Assembly: GCA_013286575.1 (NCBI GenBank)
Contig: JABDFL010000008.1
Coordinates: 1 to 38,299, forward strand
Source of the DNA: Candidatus Omnitrophota bacterium
GTDB lineage: Bacteria; Omnitrophota; Gorgyraeia; Zapsychrales; Fredricksoniimonadaceae
Direction: 5' to 3'
Length of the DNA: 38,299 nucleotides
Shown here piece by piece: positions 18,943 through 26,643 of the stretch (position 1 is its first letter; each line of letters begins with the position of its first letter). Under the pieces are notes generated by a model. It had not been told where the DNA came from, ran no database searches, and saw nothing but the letters and a program-made list of their open reading frames with translations. A program made the position numbers and the translations under genes.

Positions 18943-18958
18943 AAAAACCACCTTTCAT

Positions 18959-19693
18959 TTATGTTTTAAAATGGGCTCTGGCGTCTTCTAGGGATTCAAT
19001 GCTCCCGATATCATACCATTTCCCGCTAAAATTAAAACCGTAAACATTTTTCTTTTCAGACAGCCACTTGATATAAGACCCCGCCGCATCCAGGGTATTG
19101 GATTCCTTGCGAAACTCCTCTATATAACCCAAAGTTTCCTTAGGAAAGTAATACAAACACATCGCGATCTTAGAACTCGCCGGATGTTCGGGTTTTTCCT
19201 GGAAAGAAATGACCTTGCCTTCTTTGTCGAGCGCGCAAACACCGAATTTAACAGCTGCCTTAATGTCCCCGATATCATAGAGCCCAATGGTCACCGCAGG
19301 CTCCTTGGAGACGGCCCATGACATAAAAACCTCCAAACCCTGATCAAATAAATTGTCCCCGCCGATGATCAGCCAATCATCCGCGACCCTTTCTTTGCTC
19401 CAAACATAGTTCAAGTCCCCGACCGACCCAAGACGCTCTTCATTGGTATTGGTACCGTCATTGACAACACGGATCTCGGTACCTGTGTGGGACTTGGCCC
19501 ATTGGAGAAAATTCTCATAGAACTTGTTGTTGGTCACAACGACGATTTCAGTCAAACCGACAACGGGCCTTAACTTTTCCACCGCATAATCGATCAATGG
19601 TTTATCAGCAACTGTCAACAATGGTTTGGGGGTGTTTTTGGCAATAGCTGCTAATCGTGTGCCATACCCTCCGGCTAAAATTAGGGCTTTCAT
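18959..19693 (-). CDS. Sugar-phosphate nucleotidyltransferase
   Basis: A 244-residue NTP_transferase-family protein with the N-terminal LAGGYGTRL pyrophosphorylase motif, TPKPLL, IGGDNLFD and an EKP motif. It most resembles glucose-1-phosphate thymidylyl/uridylyl-type enzymes, but the sugar and nucleotide cannot be read from sequence. The start is the ATG at 19693, with GAGAGG overlapping the ptsI stop region. A longer frame reaching 19822 lies inside ptsI and adds non-family sequence, so it was rejected. It sits between ptsI and metK in a tightly spaced run. Confidence 0.9.
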   Translation of the reverse strand: MKALILAGGYGTRLAAIAKNTPKPLLTVADKPLIDYAVEKLRPVVGLTEIVVVTNNKFYENFLQWAKSHTGTEIRVVNDGTNTNEERLGSVGDLNYVWSKERVADDWLIIGGDNLFDQGLEVFMSWAVSKEPAVTIGLYDIGDIKAAVKFGVCALDKEGKVISFQEKPEHPASSKIAMCLYYFPKETLGYIEEFRKESNTLDAAGSYIKWLSEKKNVYGFNFSGKWYDIGSIESLEDARAHFKT

Positions 19694-19703
19694 CTGGGAC
19701 CTC

Positions 19704-21446
19704 TCAACTTGGTAAATATTTTTGTAATTGGGAGCCGACGAATTCTTCGACTTCCTGGCCTGTGGCCAATTGCATGGCTTCATACGCAACACGCTGCGCA
19801 TCCTGCAATTTGACGGAAACAACCATCCGTTTGACCATCAATATACTGGCGGCCGACATGCTGAATTCATCTAACCCCATGCCTAACAGCAAAAAAGCAA
19901 GCAGCGGATCAGAGGCCATTTCCCCGCAAAGGCCTACGTGTATCCCTTCATTATGCCCGGCATCGATCGTTTTTTGTATCATTTTCAATACCGCCGGATG
20001 TGCCGGTTCATATAAATGCGCGGTTTTCTCATTAACACGGTCAACAGCCAGCGTATACTGGATCAAATCATTGGTGCCGATCGAAAAAAAATGGGTTTCA
20101 CGGGCCAAGGCCTCAGCCGTCATCACCGCCGCAGGCACTTCAATCATAATACCTACCTTAATGTTTTCGTCAAAAGGAATTTTTTCATCCCGCAATGCGG
20201 CCTTGACCTGGGTCAAAATGGCATTGGCCTGGCGCAATTCCCCGAGGCCGGAGATCATAGGGTACATCATCTGTACACACCCGTGCACGGAAGCGCGTAA
20301 AATGGCCCTCAACTGTGTCTTAAAAATATCCGGACGCTCCAGGCAAAAACGGATGGCACGGCACCCTAAAAACGGGGTCATGTCCCGGGGGATCTGCACG
20401 CTGGAAATAAATTTATCTCCCCCTAAATCGAGCGTTCTTATAGTCACTCCGAAAGGTGCCACGGCCCGGGCCACCTGGCTGTAGGCCTCATACTGCTCTT
20501 CTTCCGACGGCAAATCCAGGCGGTTCATATATAAAAATTCGGTACGGTACAGCCCTATCCCCTCAGCCCCGTATTTACGGACAGAGGAGATTTCAGAAGA
20601 TAATTCCAAATTCGCGAGTATGGCGACCTTTTTGCCGTCGATCGTCTGTGCCGGTAAACTCTTTAGATCGTCCAACTTTTCCAGGGAGGCCGTGATCTTA
20701 TGCTGTTCCTTAATGTATAATTCTTTGGTTTCCGCAGAAGGGTTAATGATGACCAGGCCCTTTTGGCCGTCGATGATCACAGAATCCTGATTGTTGATCC
20801 TGAGCGTGGCGTCTTTTAAACCAACGACTGCGGGGACGCCCAGGGACTTGGCAATAATGGCTGTATGGGACGTCCTTCCCCCGATATCAGTCAAAAAGCC
20901 TTTGATCTTTTTATTATACATGCTCACCGCATCCGAAGGAGACAGGTCATGGGCCACGATGATCAGGTCATCCTGCAGGCTGTCCAGATCGTGCAGCTTG
21001 CTTTCATCCATCAAATGCTTCAGGACCCGTTTGCTGATATCGCTGACATCCGAGGCGCGTTCACGTAAATACTCATCAGGCATTTGGGCAAAAGCTTCGA
21101 CAAATTTCTTGATGACTGTAAAAAAAACATATTCCGCGGAAGATTTGGCCTCACGGATGCCGGCAGTGACCTGGTTGATCAGGGTCATGTCCTGCAGGAC
21201 CAGTAAATGCGCATCAAAGATCTGCGCATGGGCCAACCCCATATCTTGGGTGATCTTGTCCTTCAGGAGATGGATTTCTCGGCGGGCATTATTAATAGCT
21301 TCTTCAAAACGGGCGATCTCTGAATCTATTTCAGACAGGGAAATGGAACGCTTGGGGACGATGAATTCGCCTTTGTCCAAAATAAATGAAGGGCCATAAG
21401 CAATGCCGGGTGCCGCAGGGATCCCTTTTAAGACGATCTCACTCAT
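19704..21446 (-). CDS. ptsI: Phosphoenolpyruvate-protein phosphotransferase (enzyme I)
   Basis: A 580-residue enzyme I that takes phosphate from PEP and passes it to HPr. The phosphorylated histidine is H194 in GGRTSHTAI, the PEP-binding RTEFLYM and TLDLGGDK motifs are present, and the C-terminal GLCGEMASDP contains the conserved cysteine. Full length. Its ATG overlaps the ptsH stop as ATGA. No sugar-specific IIB or IIC component is encoded in the window. Confidence 0.96.
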   Translation of the reverse strand: MSEIVLKGIPAAPGIAYGPSFILDKGEFIVPKRSISLSEIDSEIARFEEAINNARREIHLLKDKITQDMGLAHAQIFDAHLLVLQDMTLINQVTAGIREAKSSAEYVFFTVIKKFVEAFAQMPDEYLRERASDVSDISKRVLKHLMDESKLHDLDSLQDDLIIVAHDLSPSDAVSMYNKKIKGFLTDIGGRTSHTAIIAKSLGVPAVVGLKDATLRINNQDSVIIDGQKGLVIINPSAETKELYIKEQHKITASLEKLDDLKSLPAQTIDGKKVAILANLELSSEISSVRKYGAEGIGLYRTEFLYMNRLDLPSEEEQYEAYSQVARAVAPFGVTIRTLDLGGDKFISSVQIPRDMTPFLGCRAIRFCLERPDIFKTQLRAILRASVHGCVQMMYPMISGLGELRQANAILTQVKAALRDEKIPFDENIKVGIMIEVPAAVMTAEALARETHFFSIGTNDLIQYTLAVDRVNEKTAHLYEPAHPAVLKMIQKTIDAGHNEGIHVGLCGEMASDPLLAFLLLGMGLDEFSMSAASILMVKRMVVSVKLQDAQRVAYEAMQLATGQEVEEFVGSQLQKYLPS

Positions 21447-21721
21447 GAAACAAGCTCTTCTTCCTGTTTGTTAAAAAACTTTTCAAATTCCGCCATGGCT
21501 TCCGCGGCCCGGGCGCCTTCAATGGTTATTTTTAAAACAGTCCCCGCGACCGCCCCCAACATCAAAATCCCCATGATCGATTTACCATTGACCGCCTCAT
21601 CACCCTTGGCCAAGGTCACCGTCACATCATATTTTTCAACCAACCCGACAAACAGGGCCGCCGGGCGCGCGTGCATGCCCTTTTTATTGGCAACAGTCAG
21701 TTCTTTTTCGATTTTATCCAT
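21443..21721 (-). CDS. ptsH: HPr phosphocarrier protein
   Basis: A 92-residue HPr. The phosphorylated histidine is H17 in GMHARPAA. A serine equivalent to the regulatory Ser46 is present (S48 in NGKSIMGIL), so control by an HPr kinase elsewhere in the genome is possible; no hprK is visible here. It is coupled to ptsI by an ATGA overlap and begins 5 nt after the yvcK stop. Confidence 0.96.
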   Translation of the reverse strand: MDKIEKELTVANKKGMHARPAALFVGLVEKYDVTVTLAKGDEAVNGKSIMGILMLGAVAGTVLKITIEGARAAEAMAEFEKFFNKQEEELVS

Positions 21722-21726
21722 ACCGG

Positions 21727-22971
21727 CTATCTTTTTATCACCCTTTGCGTCTCTATTAACCTTATTAAGGCCTGGGTCAGTTTCTTCGAATCATGGCGGA
21801 CGTAATCAGCAACGCTCAAAAGGTCCGTCGAGATTACCTTGATCCCCATTCCTTTAATGCGATCGACGTCAGCCGCCACAGGATAAGAATTTTCCTGATG
21901 GTAACGGTTCAACGCTTCTTCATTGCTGACAACGGCATCATTGATGATACAGGCGTCCACGATTTTAGAGTCCGTATGCTCCAGCAGCACGCGCAGATGG
22001 TCTGACGCGGTAAAACCATCCGTTTCACCTGGCTGGGTCATCACATTACAAACATAAATTTTATACGCTGCAGCCGTGGCAATGGCCTCAGTCATGCCGT
22101 TAATGATCAAATTCGGCAAAATACTGGTATACAAACTGCCCGGCCCCATGACGATGATGTCTGCCTGGGCGATGGCTGTCAGGGCATCATCCGTCGGCAT
22201 GGCGTCCTTGGGCACCACTGACAGGCGTTTGATCGTGGCATTGGACTGGGGGATTTGGGCCTCACCCTGGGTCTGGCTTCCGTCCATATACTCTGCCACC
22301 AAATGCACATTATGCACCGTGGAAGGGATCACCTTCCCGCGGATCGCCAGGACCTTGCTTGATTCTTCAACCGCTTTTTTAAAATCCCCTTGGGTTATCT
22401 GCACCATCGCCGTCAAAAACAAATTCCCGAAACTATGCCCTTTAAGGCCGTCCCCTTCAGCAAAACGGTATTGGAAAAGCTCCCCCATCAATGCCGGAGC
22501 ATCGGCCAGGGCCACCAGGCAATTACGGATGTCGCCGGGGGCCACGATATTAAATTCCTCGCGCAAACGCCCGGAAGACCCCCCGCTGTCAGCCACCGTC
22601 ACAATGGCCGTCAAATTGGCCGTGTATTCCTTAAGACCCAGCAATAAATGCGACAGGCCCTGCCCCCCGCCGATGGCCACGACCTTGGGGCCCCGTTCCA
22701 GGAAACGGCGCTGATAAAGGATATCAACAATGTCGCGCTCGCGCTGGGGCAGAAAAAGAGTGATCAGGGAAATGATCATCTTGCCCATCCCCAGCACAAT
22801 AAACAATACGCCGCAAAGGATGATGACAATGCCGAAACCGCTGACAAAAGGATAGGGATAAACGGCAAAAACAGCACCGATGCCGACGATTAAAATACCA
22901 AACAAGGAGGCAAACACCCAGCGTTTGACTTTAATGCCCGGATAGAGCCATTTGGAAAAGTTTGGTGACAT
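21727..22971 (-). CDS. YvcK/CofD-like gluconeogenesis factor with membrane anchor
   Basis: A 414-residue protein. Two hydrophobic helices (about 19-40 and 44-70) precede a CofD-like Rossmann domain from about residue 95, with GGGQGLSHLL, VADSGGSSGRLR and PGDIRNCL. YvcK proteins bind UDP-GlcNAc and affect growth on gluconeogenic carbon and cell-wall synthesis. The location between the PTS IIA gene and ptsH suggests a link between carbon status and envelope synthesis; this is inferred from context. The N-terminal membrane segment is also known in other YvcK relatives. Confidence 0.9.
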   Translation of the reverse strand: MSPNFSKWLYPGIKVKRWVFASLFGILIVGIGAVFAVYPYPFVSGFGIVIILCGVLFIVLGMGKMIISLITLFLPQRERDIVDILYQRRFLERGPKVVAIGGGQGLSHLLLGLKEYTANLTAIVTVADSGGSSGRLREEFNIVAPGDIRNCLVALADAPALMGELFQYRFAEGDGLKGHSFGNLFLTAMVQITQGDFKKAVEESSKVLAIRGKVIPSTVHNVHLVAEYMDGSQTQGEAQIPQSNATIKRLSVVPKDAMPTDDALTAIAQADIIVMGPGSLYTSILPNLIINGMTEAIATAAAYKIYVCNVMTQPGETDGFTASDHLRVLLEHTDSKIVDACIINDAVVSNEEALNRYHQENSYPVAADVDRIKGMGIKVISTDLLSVADYVRHDSKKLTQALIRLIETQRVIKR

Positions 22972-22980
22972 GGCTTACGA

Positions 22981-23451
22981 TTAACCGATGCGTGAATCTT
23001 CCTGCGAAAGAAGGTCCATGACATCTTTAGCTGTTTTGGTATTCTTGAGGCTGTCGCGGAAAAATTTGTCCTTCAACAGGCGTGACACACGCGCAAGGGC
23101 CTTTAAATGAGGGCCGGCTGAATCAGAAGGCGCAATCAGGAGGAAAAAAATATAAGCTGGTTCACCGTCGAGAGAATCAAAATTTACGCCTTTTTTACTG
23201 ATGGCTAAAGCTGAGATCAAATCCCCCACCGTATCGGATTTGGTATGCGGGATCGCGATCCCCTGGCCTATGGCGGTCGAGCCCAGGGCTTCCCGCGCCA
23301 TCAAGCCGTCTATTATTTTATTTTTATGCTTCTTTTCAATGATCCCGCCGTCAACCAGCATCGTTACCATTTCTGAAATGACATCCATCTTCGTTTCAGA
23401 TTTTAGATCAACATTAACCGCTTCCTTGCGTAAAAAGTCGCTGATTTTCAT
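22981..23451 (-). CDS. ptsN: PTS IIA component, fructose/nitrogen (PtsN-like) type
   Basis: A 156-residue EIIA-Fru/Ntr domain with the phosphorylated histidine H69 in GIAIPHTK. The start at 23451 is fixed by AGGAG 5 nt upstream and family length; the frame extends further upstream, but that part is the tRNA-Gly gene. With HPr and enzyme I downstream but no permease, this is probably a regulatory PTS. Its leader after tRNA-Gly cleavage would be only 22 nt. Confidence 0.93.
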   Translation of the reverse strand: MKISDFLRKEAVNVDLKSETKMDVISEMVTMLVDGGIIEKKHKNKIIDGLMAREALGSTAIGQGIAIPHTKSDTVGDLISALAISKKGVNFDSLDGEPAYIFFLLIAPSDSAGPHLKALARVSRLLKDKFFRDSLKNTKTAKDVMDLLSQEDSRIG

Positions 23452-23473
23452 TAAACTCCTCCGAAGATATATT

Positions 23474-23549
23474 TGGAGCGGCGGACCGGGCTTGAACCGG
23501 TGACATCCACCTTGGCAAGGTGGCATTCTACCAACTGAATTACCGCCGC
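23474..23549 (-). tRNA. tRNA-Gly (GCC)
   Basis: A complete cloverleaf: a 7-bp acceptor stem GCGGCGG/CCGCCGC, anticodon loop CTTGCCAAG with GCC, a GGTTCAAGCC T-arm loop, discriminator T and an encoded CCA (76 nt). It lies immediately upstream of the PTS IIA gene. Confidence 0.96.
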
Positions 23550-23597
23550 AATATTCCCTGTTTCTCGCTCAGCGCAAGCTTATTTCCCAATAATTAG

Positions 23598-23678
23598 TGG
23601 GCGGGAGAGGATTTGAACCTCCACGGGTTTCCCCACATGCTCCTAAGGCATGCGCGTCTGCCATTCCGCCACCCGCCC
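23598..23678 (-). tRNA. tRNA-Leu (TAG)
   Basis: A type II cloverleaf with acceptor GGGCGGG/CCCGCCC, anticodon stem CATGC/GCATG around loop CTTAGGA (anticodon TAG) and a variable arm TGGGGAAACCCG. The discriminator is A. The next bases are CTA, so CCA is not encoded, in contrast to its neighbours. Confidence 0.95.
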
Positions 23679-23715
23679 ATCTTCCTAAAAGATTTAAGGC
23701 GGTTACTTCAAAAAA

Positions 23716-23792
23716 TGGTGACCGACCCGCGACTCGAACGCGGTACCCCTACATTAAAAGTGTAGTGCTCTACCAGGGTGAGCTAGTCGGTC
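23716..23792 (-). tRNA. tRNA-Lys (TTT)
   Basis: Acceptor GACCGAC/GTCGGTC, anticodon stem CTACA/TGTAG around loop CTTTTAA (anticodon TTT), T-loop GTTCGAGTC, discriminator A and an encoded CCA, followed by six Ts. The 5' base is directly next to the frr stop codon. Confidence 0.96.
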
Positions 23793-24353
23793 TCAAACTT
23801 CTCGCAACTCTTTGCTTTTTCGCTCCAGCAGAGCATCTATCTCTTTAATGAAACGGTCCGTCATCTTCTGCACTTCTTCTTCGCCCTTAAATTTATCGTC
23901 CTCGCTGACGTGACCCTCACTTTGCATCTTTTTAATTTTTTCGTTGGCATCGCGGCGGATGGAACGTAGGGTCACACGCCCGCGCTCAGCCATGTCTTTG
24001 CAGACTTTAATGAACTCTTCCCGGCGTTCCGTAGACAACGGCGGAAAAACCAGACGTATCGTCTTGCCGTCATTAGACGGCGTGATCCCTAATTTGGAAT
24101 TCATGATAGCGGCTTCAATGTCTTTAATAGCAGTGGCATCCCAAGGCTGGACCAATATTTGGCGGGGATCAGGCGACGAAACCGCGGCCAATTGCTTGAT
24201 AGGGGTGGAAGTTTCATAATAATTGATATGCATGTCCTCAATCAACGCGGGCTGCGCACGTCCGGTACGGACCTCTGAAAACTCACGCAAGGTGGTTTCC
24301 ATGGTCTTCTTCATCTTGCCTTCTGTCTCTCTTAAGATCTCTTTGGCTGTCAT
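23793..24353 (-). CDS. frr: Ribosome recycling factor
   Basis: A 186-residue two-domain protein that, with EF-G, splits post-termination ribosomes. The family signatures REFSEVRTGRAQP, the PLSTERREE segment and RSIRRDANEKIKK are present. Length is normal. The TGA stop (23795-23793) abuts the first nucleotide of tRNA-Lys, so the gene is part of a mixed mRNA-tRNA transcript. It lies 10 nt downstream of pyrH. Confidence 0.97.
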   Translation of the reverse strand: MTAKEILRETEGKMKKTMETTLREFSEVRTGRAQPALIEDMHINYYETSTPIKQLAAVSSPDPRQILVQPWDATAIKDIEAAIMNSKLGITPSNDGKTIRLVFPPLSTERREEFIKVCKDMAERGRVTLRSIRRDANEKIKKMQSEGHVSEDDKFKGEEEVQKMTDRFIKEIDALLERKSKELREV

Positions 24354-24363
24354 AACTCACCCC

Positions 24364-25083
24364 TTAGCGAACGATGGTACCAATTTCCTCGCCGTAAATA
24401 GCTTTCTTTATATTACCCTTCTGTAAAAGATTAAAGACAATGATCGGCAGGCTGTTGTCCATGCACATGCTGATGGCGGTGGCATCCATCACTTTTAAAT
24501 CTTTCTTTAAAACATCAATGAATTTCAAACTCTTAAATTTCTTGGCGTCTTTGTTTTTAACCGGGTCCGCCGAATAAACACCATCGACCTTGGTCGCCTT
24601 CATGATCACATCACACCCGATCTCAGTGGCGCGTAAAGCCGCAGCAGTATCCGTCGTAAAATAGGGATTGCCTGTGCCCGCCACAAAAATGATCACGCGG
24701 CGTTTCTCCAAATGCCTTATGGCCCGCCTTAAAATATAAGGTTCGGCAATGGCATGCATCTGGATGGCCGTCATGACCCGCGTCTGTATGCCGACCTGCT
24801 CCAGGGCATTTTGCAGGGCCAAACCGTTCATGACGGTCGCCAGCATGCCCATATAATCAGCGACCGAACGGTCCAGACCAAAACGCTTGCTTTCCACCTG
24901 CCCCCGGAAAATATTACCGCCGCCGACAACCAGCGCCATTTCAACGCCGGCCTCGTGTATTTCTTTTATTTCACTGGCGAGTGACGCGCACATTTCAGCG
25001 TCAATGCCGTGCTCATGGCGCCCCAGCAAGGCCTCACCGCTTAGTTTCAGCAATACTCTTTTGTAAACAGGAGCTTTATTCAA
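24364..25083 (-). CDS. pyrH: UMP kinase
   Basis: A 239-residue bacterial hexameric UMP kinase making UDP. It has the N-terminal KLSGEAL motif, the [10 protein letters not shown] loop, the [10 protein letters not shown] substrate motif and KATKVDGVY. Length is normal. The order rpsB-tsf-pyrH-frr is the widely conserved bacterial order. Confidence 0.97.
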   Translation of the reverse strand: MNKAPVYKRVLLKLSGEALLGRHEHGIDAEMCASLASEIKEIHEAGVEMALVVGGGNIFRGQVESKRFGLDRSVADYMGMLATVMNGLALQNALEQVGIQTRVMTAIQMHAIAEPYILRRAIRHLEKRRVIIFVAGTGNPYFTTDTAAALRATEIGCDVIMKATKVDGVYSADPVKNKDAKKFKSLKFIDVLKKDLKVMDATAISMCMDNSLPIIVFNLLQKGNIKKAIYGEEIGTIVR

Positions 25084-25101
25084 AAAAACCTTCCTTATGG
25101 T

Positions 25102-25629
25102 TTACTCCCCTACTTTGTAACGGACAAAACGGCCTACGACAATATTTTCACCGATCTTGGCTACCAGTTCATTTAACAGATCCTGGATACTTTTGCCCGG
25201 ATCTTTAACATACGCCTGGGCTAAAAGACAGTTGGCCTTGATAAAGGCTTCTTTGTCTGCTTCACGGGCGAGCACATCCGCCGGAACATCTTCTTTTTTG
25301 GTATATTTTGGATTGACAGCTGCAATGTGAAGCGCCAAATTTTTTGCAAATTGGCCAAAATCCTCATTGCGGGCCACAAAATCAGTTTCGCAATTGACTT
25401 CCACCACAACGCCGATTTTGTTGCCGTTATGGATATACGCTTCAACACGGCCTTCCTTGGCCACCCGGTCGCTCTTTTTGGCAGCCATTTCAAGCCCGCG
25501 TTTGCGTAACAATTCTTTGGCCTTGCTAAAATCACCCTTAGCTTCATCCAAAGCTTTCTTACAATCAATGACGCCGCAGGAAGTCTCTTCCCTCAGGCGC
25601 TTAATATCATCTGCTGTAGTTGCCATCAT
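25102..25629 (-). CDS. tsf: Elongation factor Ts, short form
   Basis: A 175-residue EF-Ts with an N-terminal UBA-like domain (TADDIKRLREETSCGV) and the core with the TDFVARNE motif. It lacks the second core repeat and coiled coil of the roughly 280-residue enterobacterial protein, as in other short EF-Ts forms. It recycles EF-Tu by GDP release. Two adjacent ATGs at 25629 and 25626 are possible; GGAG spacing slightly favours the second. Confidence 0.95.
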   Translation of the reverse strand: MMATTADDIKRLREETSCGVIDCKKALDEAKGDFSKAKELLRKRGLEMAAKKSDRVAKEGRVEAYIHNGNKIGVVVEVNCETDFVARNEDFGQFAKNLALHIAAVNPKYTKKEDVPADVLAREADKEAFIKANCLLAQAYVKDPGKSIQDLLNELVAKIGENIVVGRFVRYKVGE

Positions 25630-25653
25630 AATTTCTCCTCAATCTTCCTTATA

Positions 25654-25690
25654 TGTCATTCCCACCCTCACTGAAGCCCGGGCGGAAATC
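25654..25690. repeat. Degenerate palindromic repeat (family B) between rpsB and tsf
   Basis: The stretch begins gtcattccc and ends near gggcggaaatc, the outer arms of the gtcattcccgcg...gggaatcc repeat seen intact at 29871-29895. The centre contains GCCCGGGC. It is probably an old, decayed copy. Confidence 0.4.
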
Positions 25691-25694
25691 TAAT

Positions 25695-26432
25695 TTAAAC
25701 AGTGACTTCCTGAGCTTGCGCTACTTGCTGCACTTTCTTACCTGCCAGGAATTCCTGACGGCCTTCCAACACGCTGTCCACCATCAAGCCGGTGATAAAT
25801 TTAATGGATTTGACCGCGTCATCATTGCCTGGAATTGGATATTGGATCAGGTCAGGATCGGAATTAGTGTCTATAAGACCAAAGACCGGGATCCCCAAGC
25901 GATTGGCCTCAGCCACGGCGATCTCTTCTTTTTTAGTATCCACGATAAAAATAGCCTGGGGAGGGACTCCCATGTCGCGGATACCGCCCAAATCACGGAT
26001 CAAACGGTCTTTTTCCTTCATTAACAGGGAAGCTTCTTTTTTAGTCAAACGGTCCACCGTGCCGTTGGTTTCCATTTTTTCGATATCAACCAATTTGCGT
26101 ACGGATTTCTTGACGGTTTCCAGGTTGGTCAAAAGGCCGCCCATCCAGCGGTTCATGACATAATACATTTCACAGCGCAGGGCTTCTTCCTGGATGACCT
26201 GCTGGGCCTGTTTCTTGGTGCCTACCAAAAGGATTTTTCCACCCTTGGCCGCGATCTCACGGATGGCGTCACGGGCGGCATTAAGCCGGTCCACTGTTTT
26301 TTCAAGGTCAATAATGTAAATGCCGCCGCGTTCCCCGAATATAAATCTTTTCATCTTGGGGTTCCAGCGACGGCTTTGATGACCGAAATGCACACCTGCT
26401 TCGAGTAACTTCTTGATCAATTCTGTTGCCAT
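25695..26432 (-). CDS. rpsB: 30S ribosomal protein S2
   Basis: A 245-residue uS2. It has the GVHFGHQSRRWNPKM N-terminal signature, the ERGGIYIIDLEKT segment, WMGGLLTN and the C-terminal PVFGLIDTNSDPDLI region. It is the first gene of the translation operon, with a strong predicted promoter and a leader of about 134 nt. The ribosome site lies in a purine stretch (GAGAGGAAA) before the ATG. Confidence 0.97.
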   Translation of the reverse strand: MATELIKKLLEAGVHFGHQSRRWNPKMKRFIFGERGGIYIIDLEKTVDRLNAARDAIREIAAKGGKILLVGTKKQAQQVIQEEALRCEMYYVMNRWMGGLLTNLETVKKSVRKLVDIEKMETNGTVDRLTKKEASLLMKEKDRLIRDLGGIRDMGVPPQAIFIVDTKKEEIAVAEANRLGIPVFGLIDTNSDPDLIQYPIPGNDDAVKSIKFITGLMVDSVLEGRQEFLAGKKVQQVAQAQEVTV

Positions 26433-26514
26433 GTTCTTTGTTTCCTCTCTTCTGTGTCCCGCCGGCGGATCGTGTTCACAATCAGGTCAAGGCGGAACTT
26501 TTAGTTTCAACCAA

Positions 26515-26544
26515 CCTTTGATTTGAGCCTCATGCCCTCAAAGG
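26515..26544 (-). promoter_or_regulatory. Alternative hairpins in the rpsB leader
   Basis: The leader between the promoter and rpsB contains CCTTTGAG and, after a short gap, CTCAAATCAAAGG. Two pairings are possible that compete for the same 5' strand: TTTGAG with CTCAAA, or CCTTTGA with TCAAAGG. This could be a site for S2 feedback control as known for other rpsB leaders. No match to a described leader class is claimed. Confidence 0.35.
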
Positions 26545-26572
26545 CGGCCGTTTTAAGTTAAATCGGTCATTT

Positions 26573-26600
26573 ACTATAACAAAGACTTATGTTTTTGCAA
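26573..26600 (-). promoter_or_regulatory. Predicted promoter of the rpsB-tsf-pyrH-frr operon
   Basis: TTGCAA (26600-26595), a 16-nt spacer, then TATAGT (26578-26573) preceded by TGT (extended -10). The predicted start near 26566 gives a roughly 134-nt leader. Confidence 0.6.
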
Positions 26601-26615
26601 TAGAAAAGTAGTACT

Positions 26616-26643
26616 AAAAGGGACAGTATAAACTGTCTCTTTT
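26616..26643 (-). terminator. Hairpin terminator after the MsbA-like gene
   Basis: The inverted repeat GGGACAGT/ACTGTCTC with loop ATAA is flanked by A4 and T6 runs. It lies immediately after the TAA of the ABC transporter and before the rpsB promoter. On the minus strand the stem is followed by TTTT. The shape is that of a bidirectional intrinsic terminator. Confidence 0.7.

Noticed and set aside
18943-18958. SAM riboswitch upstream of metK
   Set aside because: Only 16 nt separate metK from the preceding stop and no SAM-type aptamer is visible there.
19694-19822. Longer start for the nucleotidyltransferase
   Set aside because: The extra 43 residues overlap the end of ptsI in another frame and precede the natural N-terminal MKALILAGG start, which has its own GAGAGG.
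23452-23526. N-terminal extension of the PTS IIA protein
   Set aside because: The extension is the translation of the tRNA-Gly gene. A strong AGGAG and the family start are at 23451.
23700-23716. T6 run after tRNA-Lys as an intrinsic terminator
   Set aside because: The run follows the CCA, more than ten bases after the T-arm hairpin, so no stem directly abuts it. Two more tRNAs and the PTS genes follow on the same strand.
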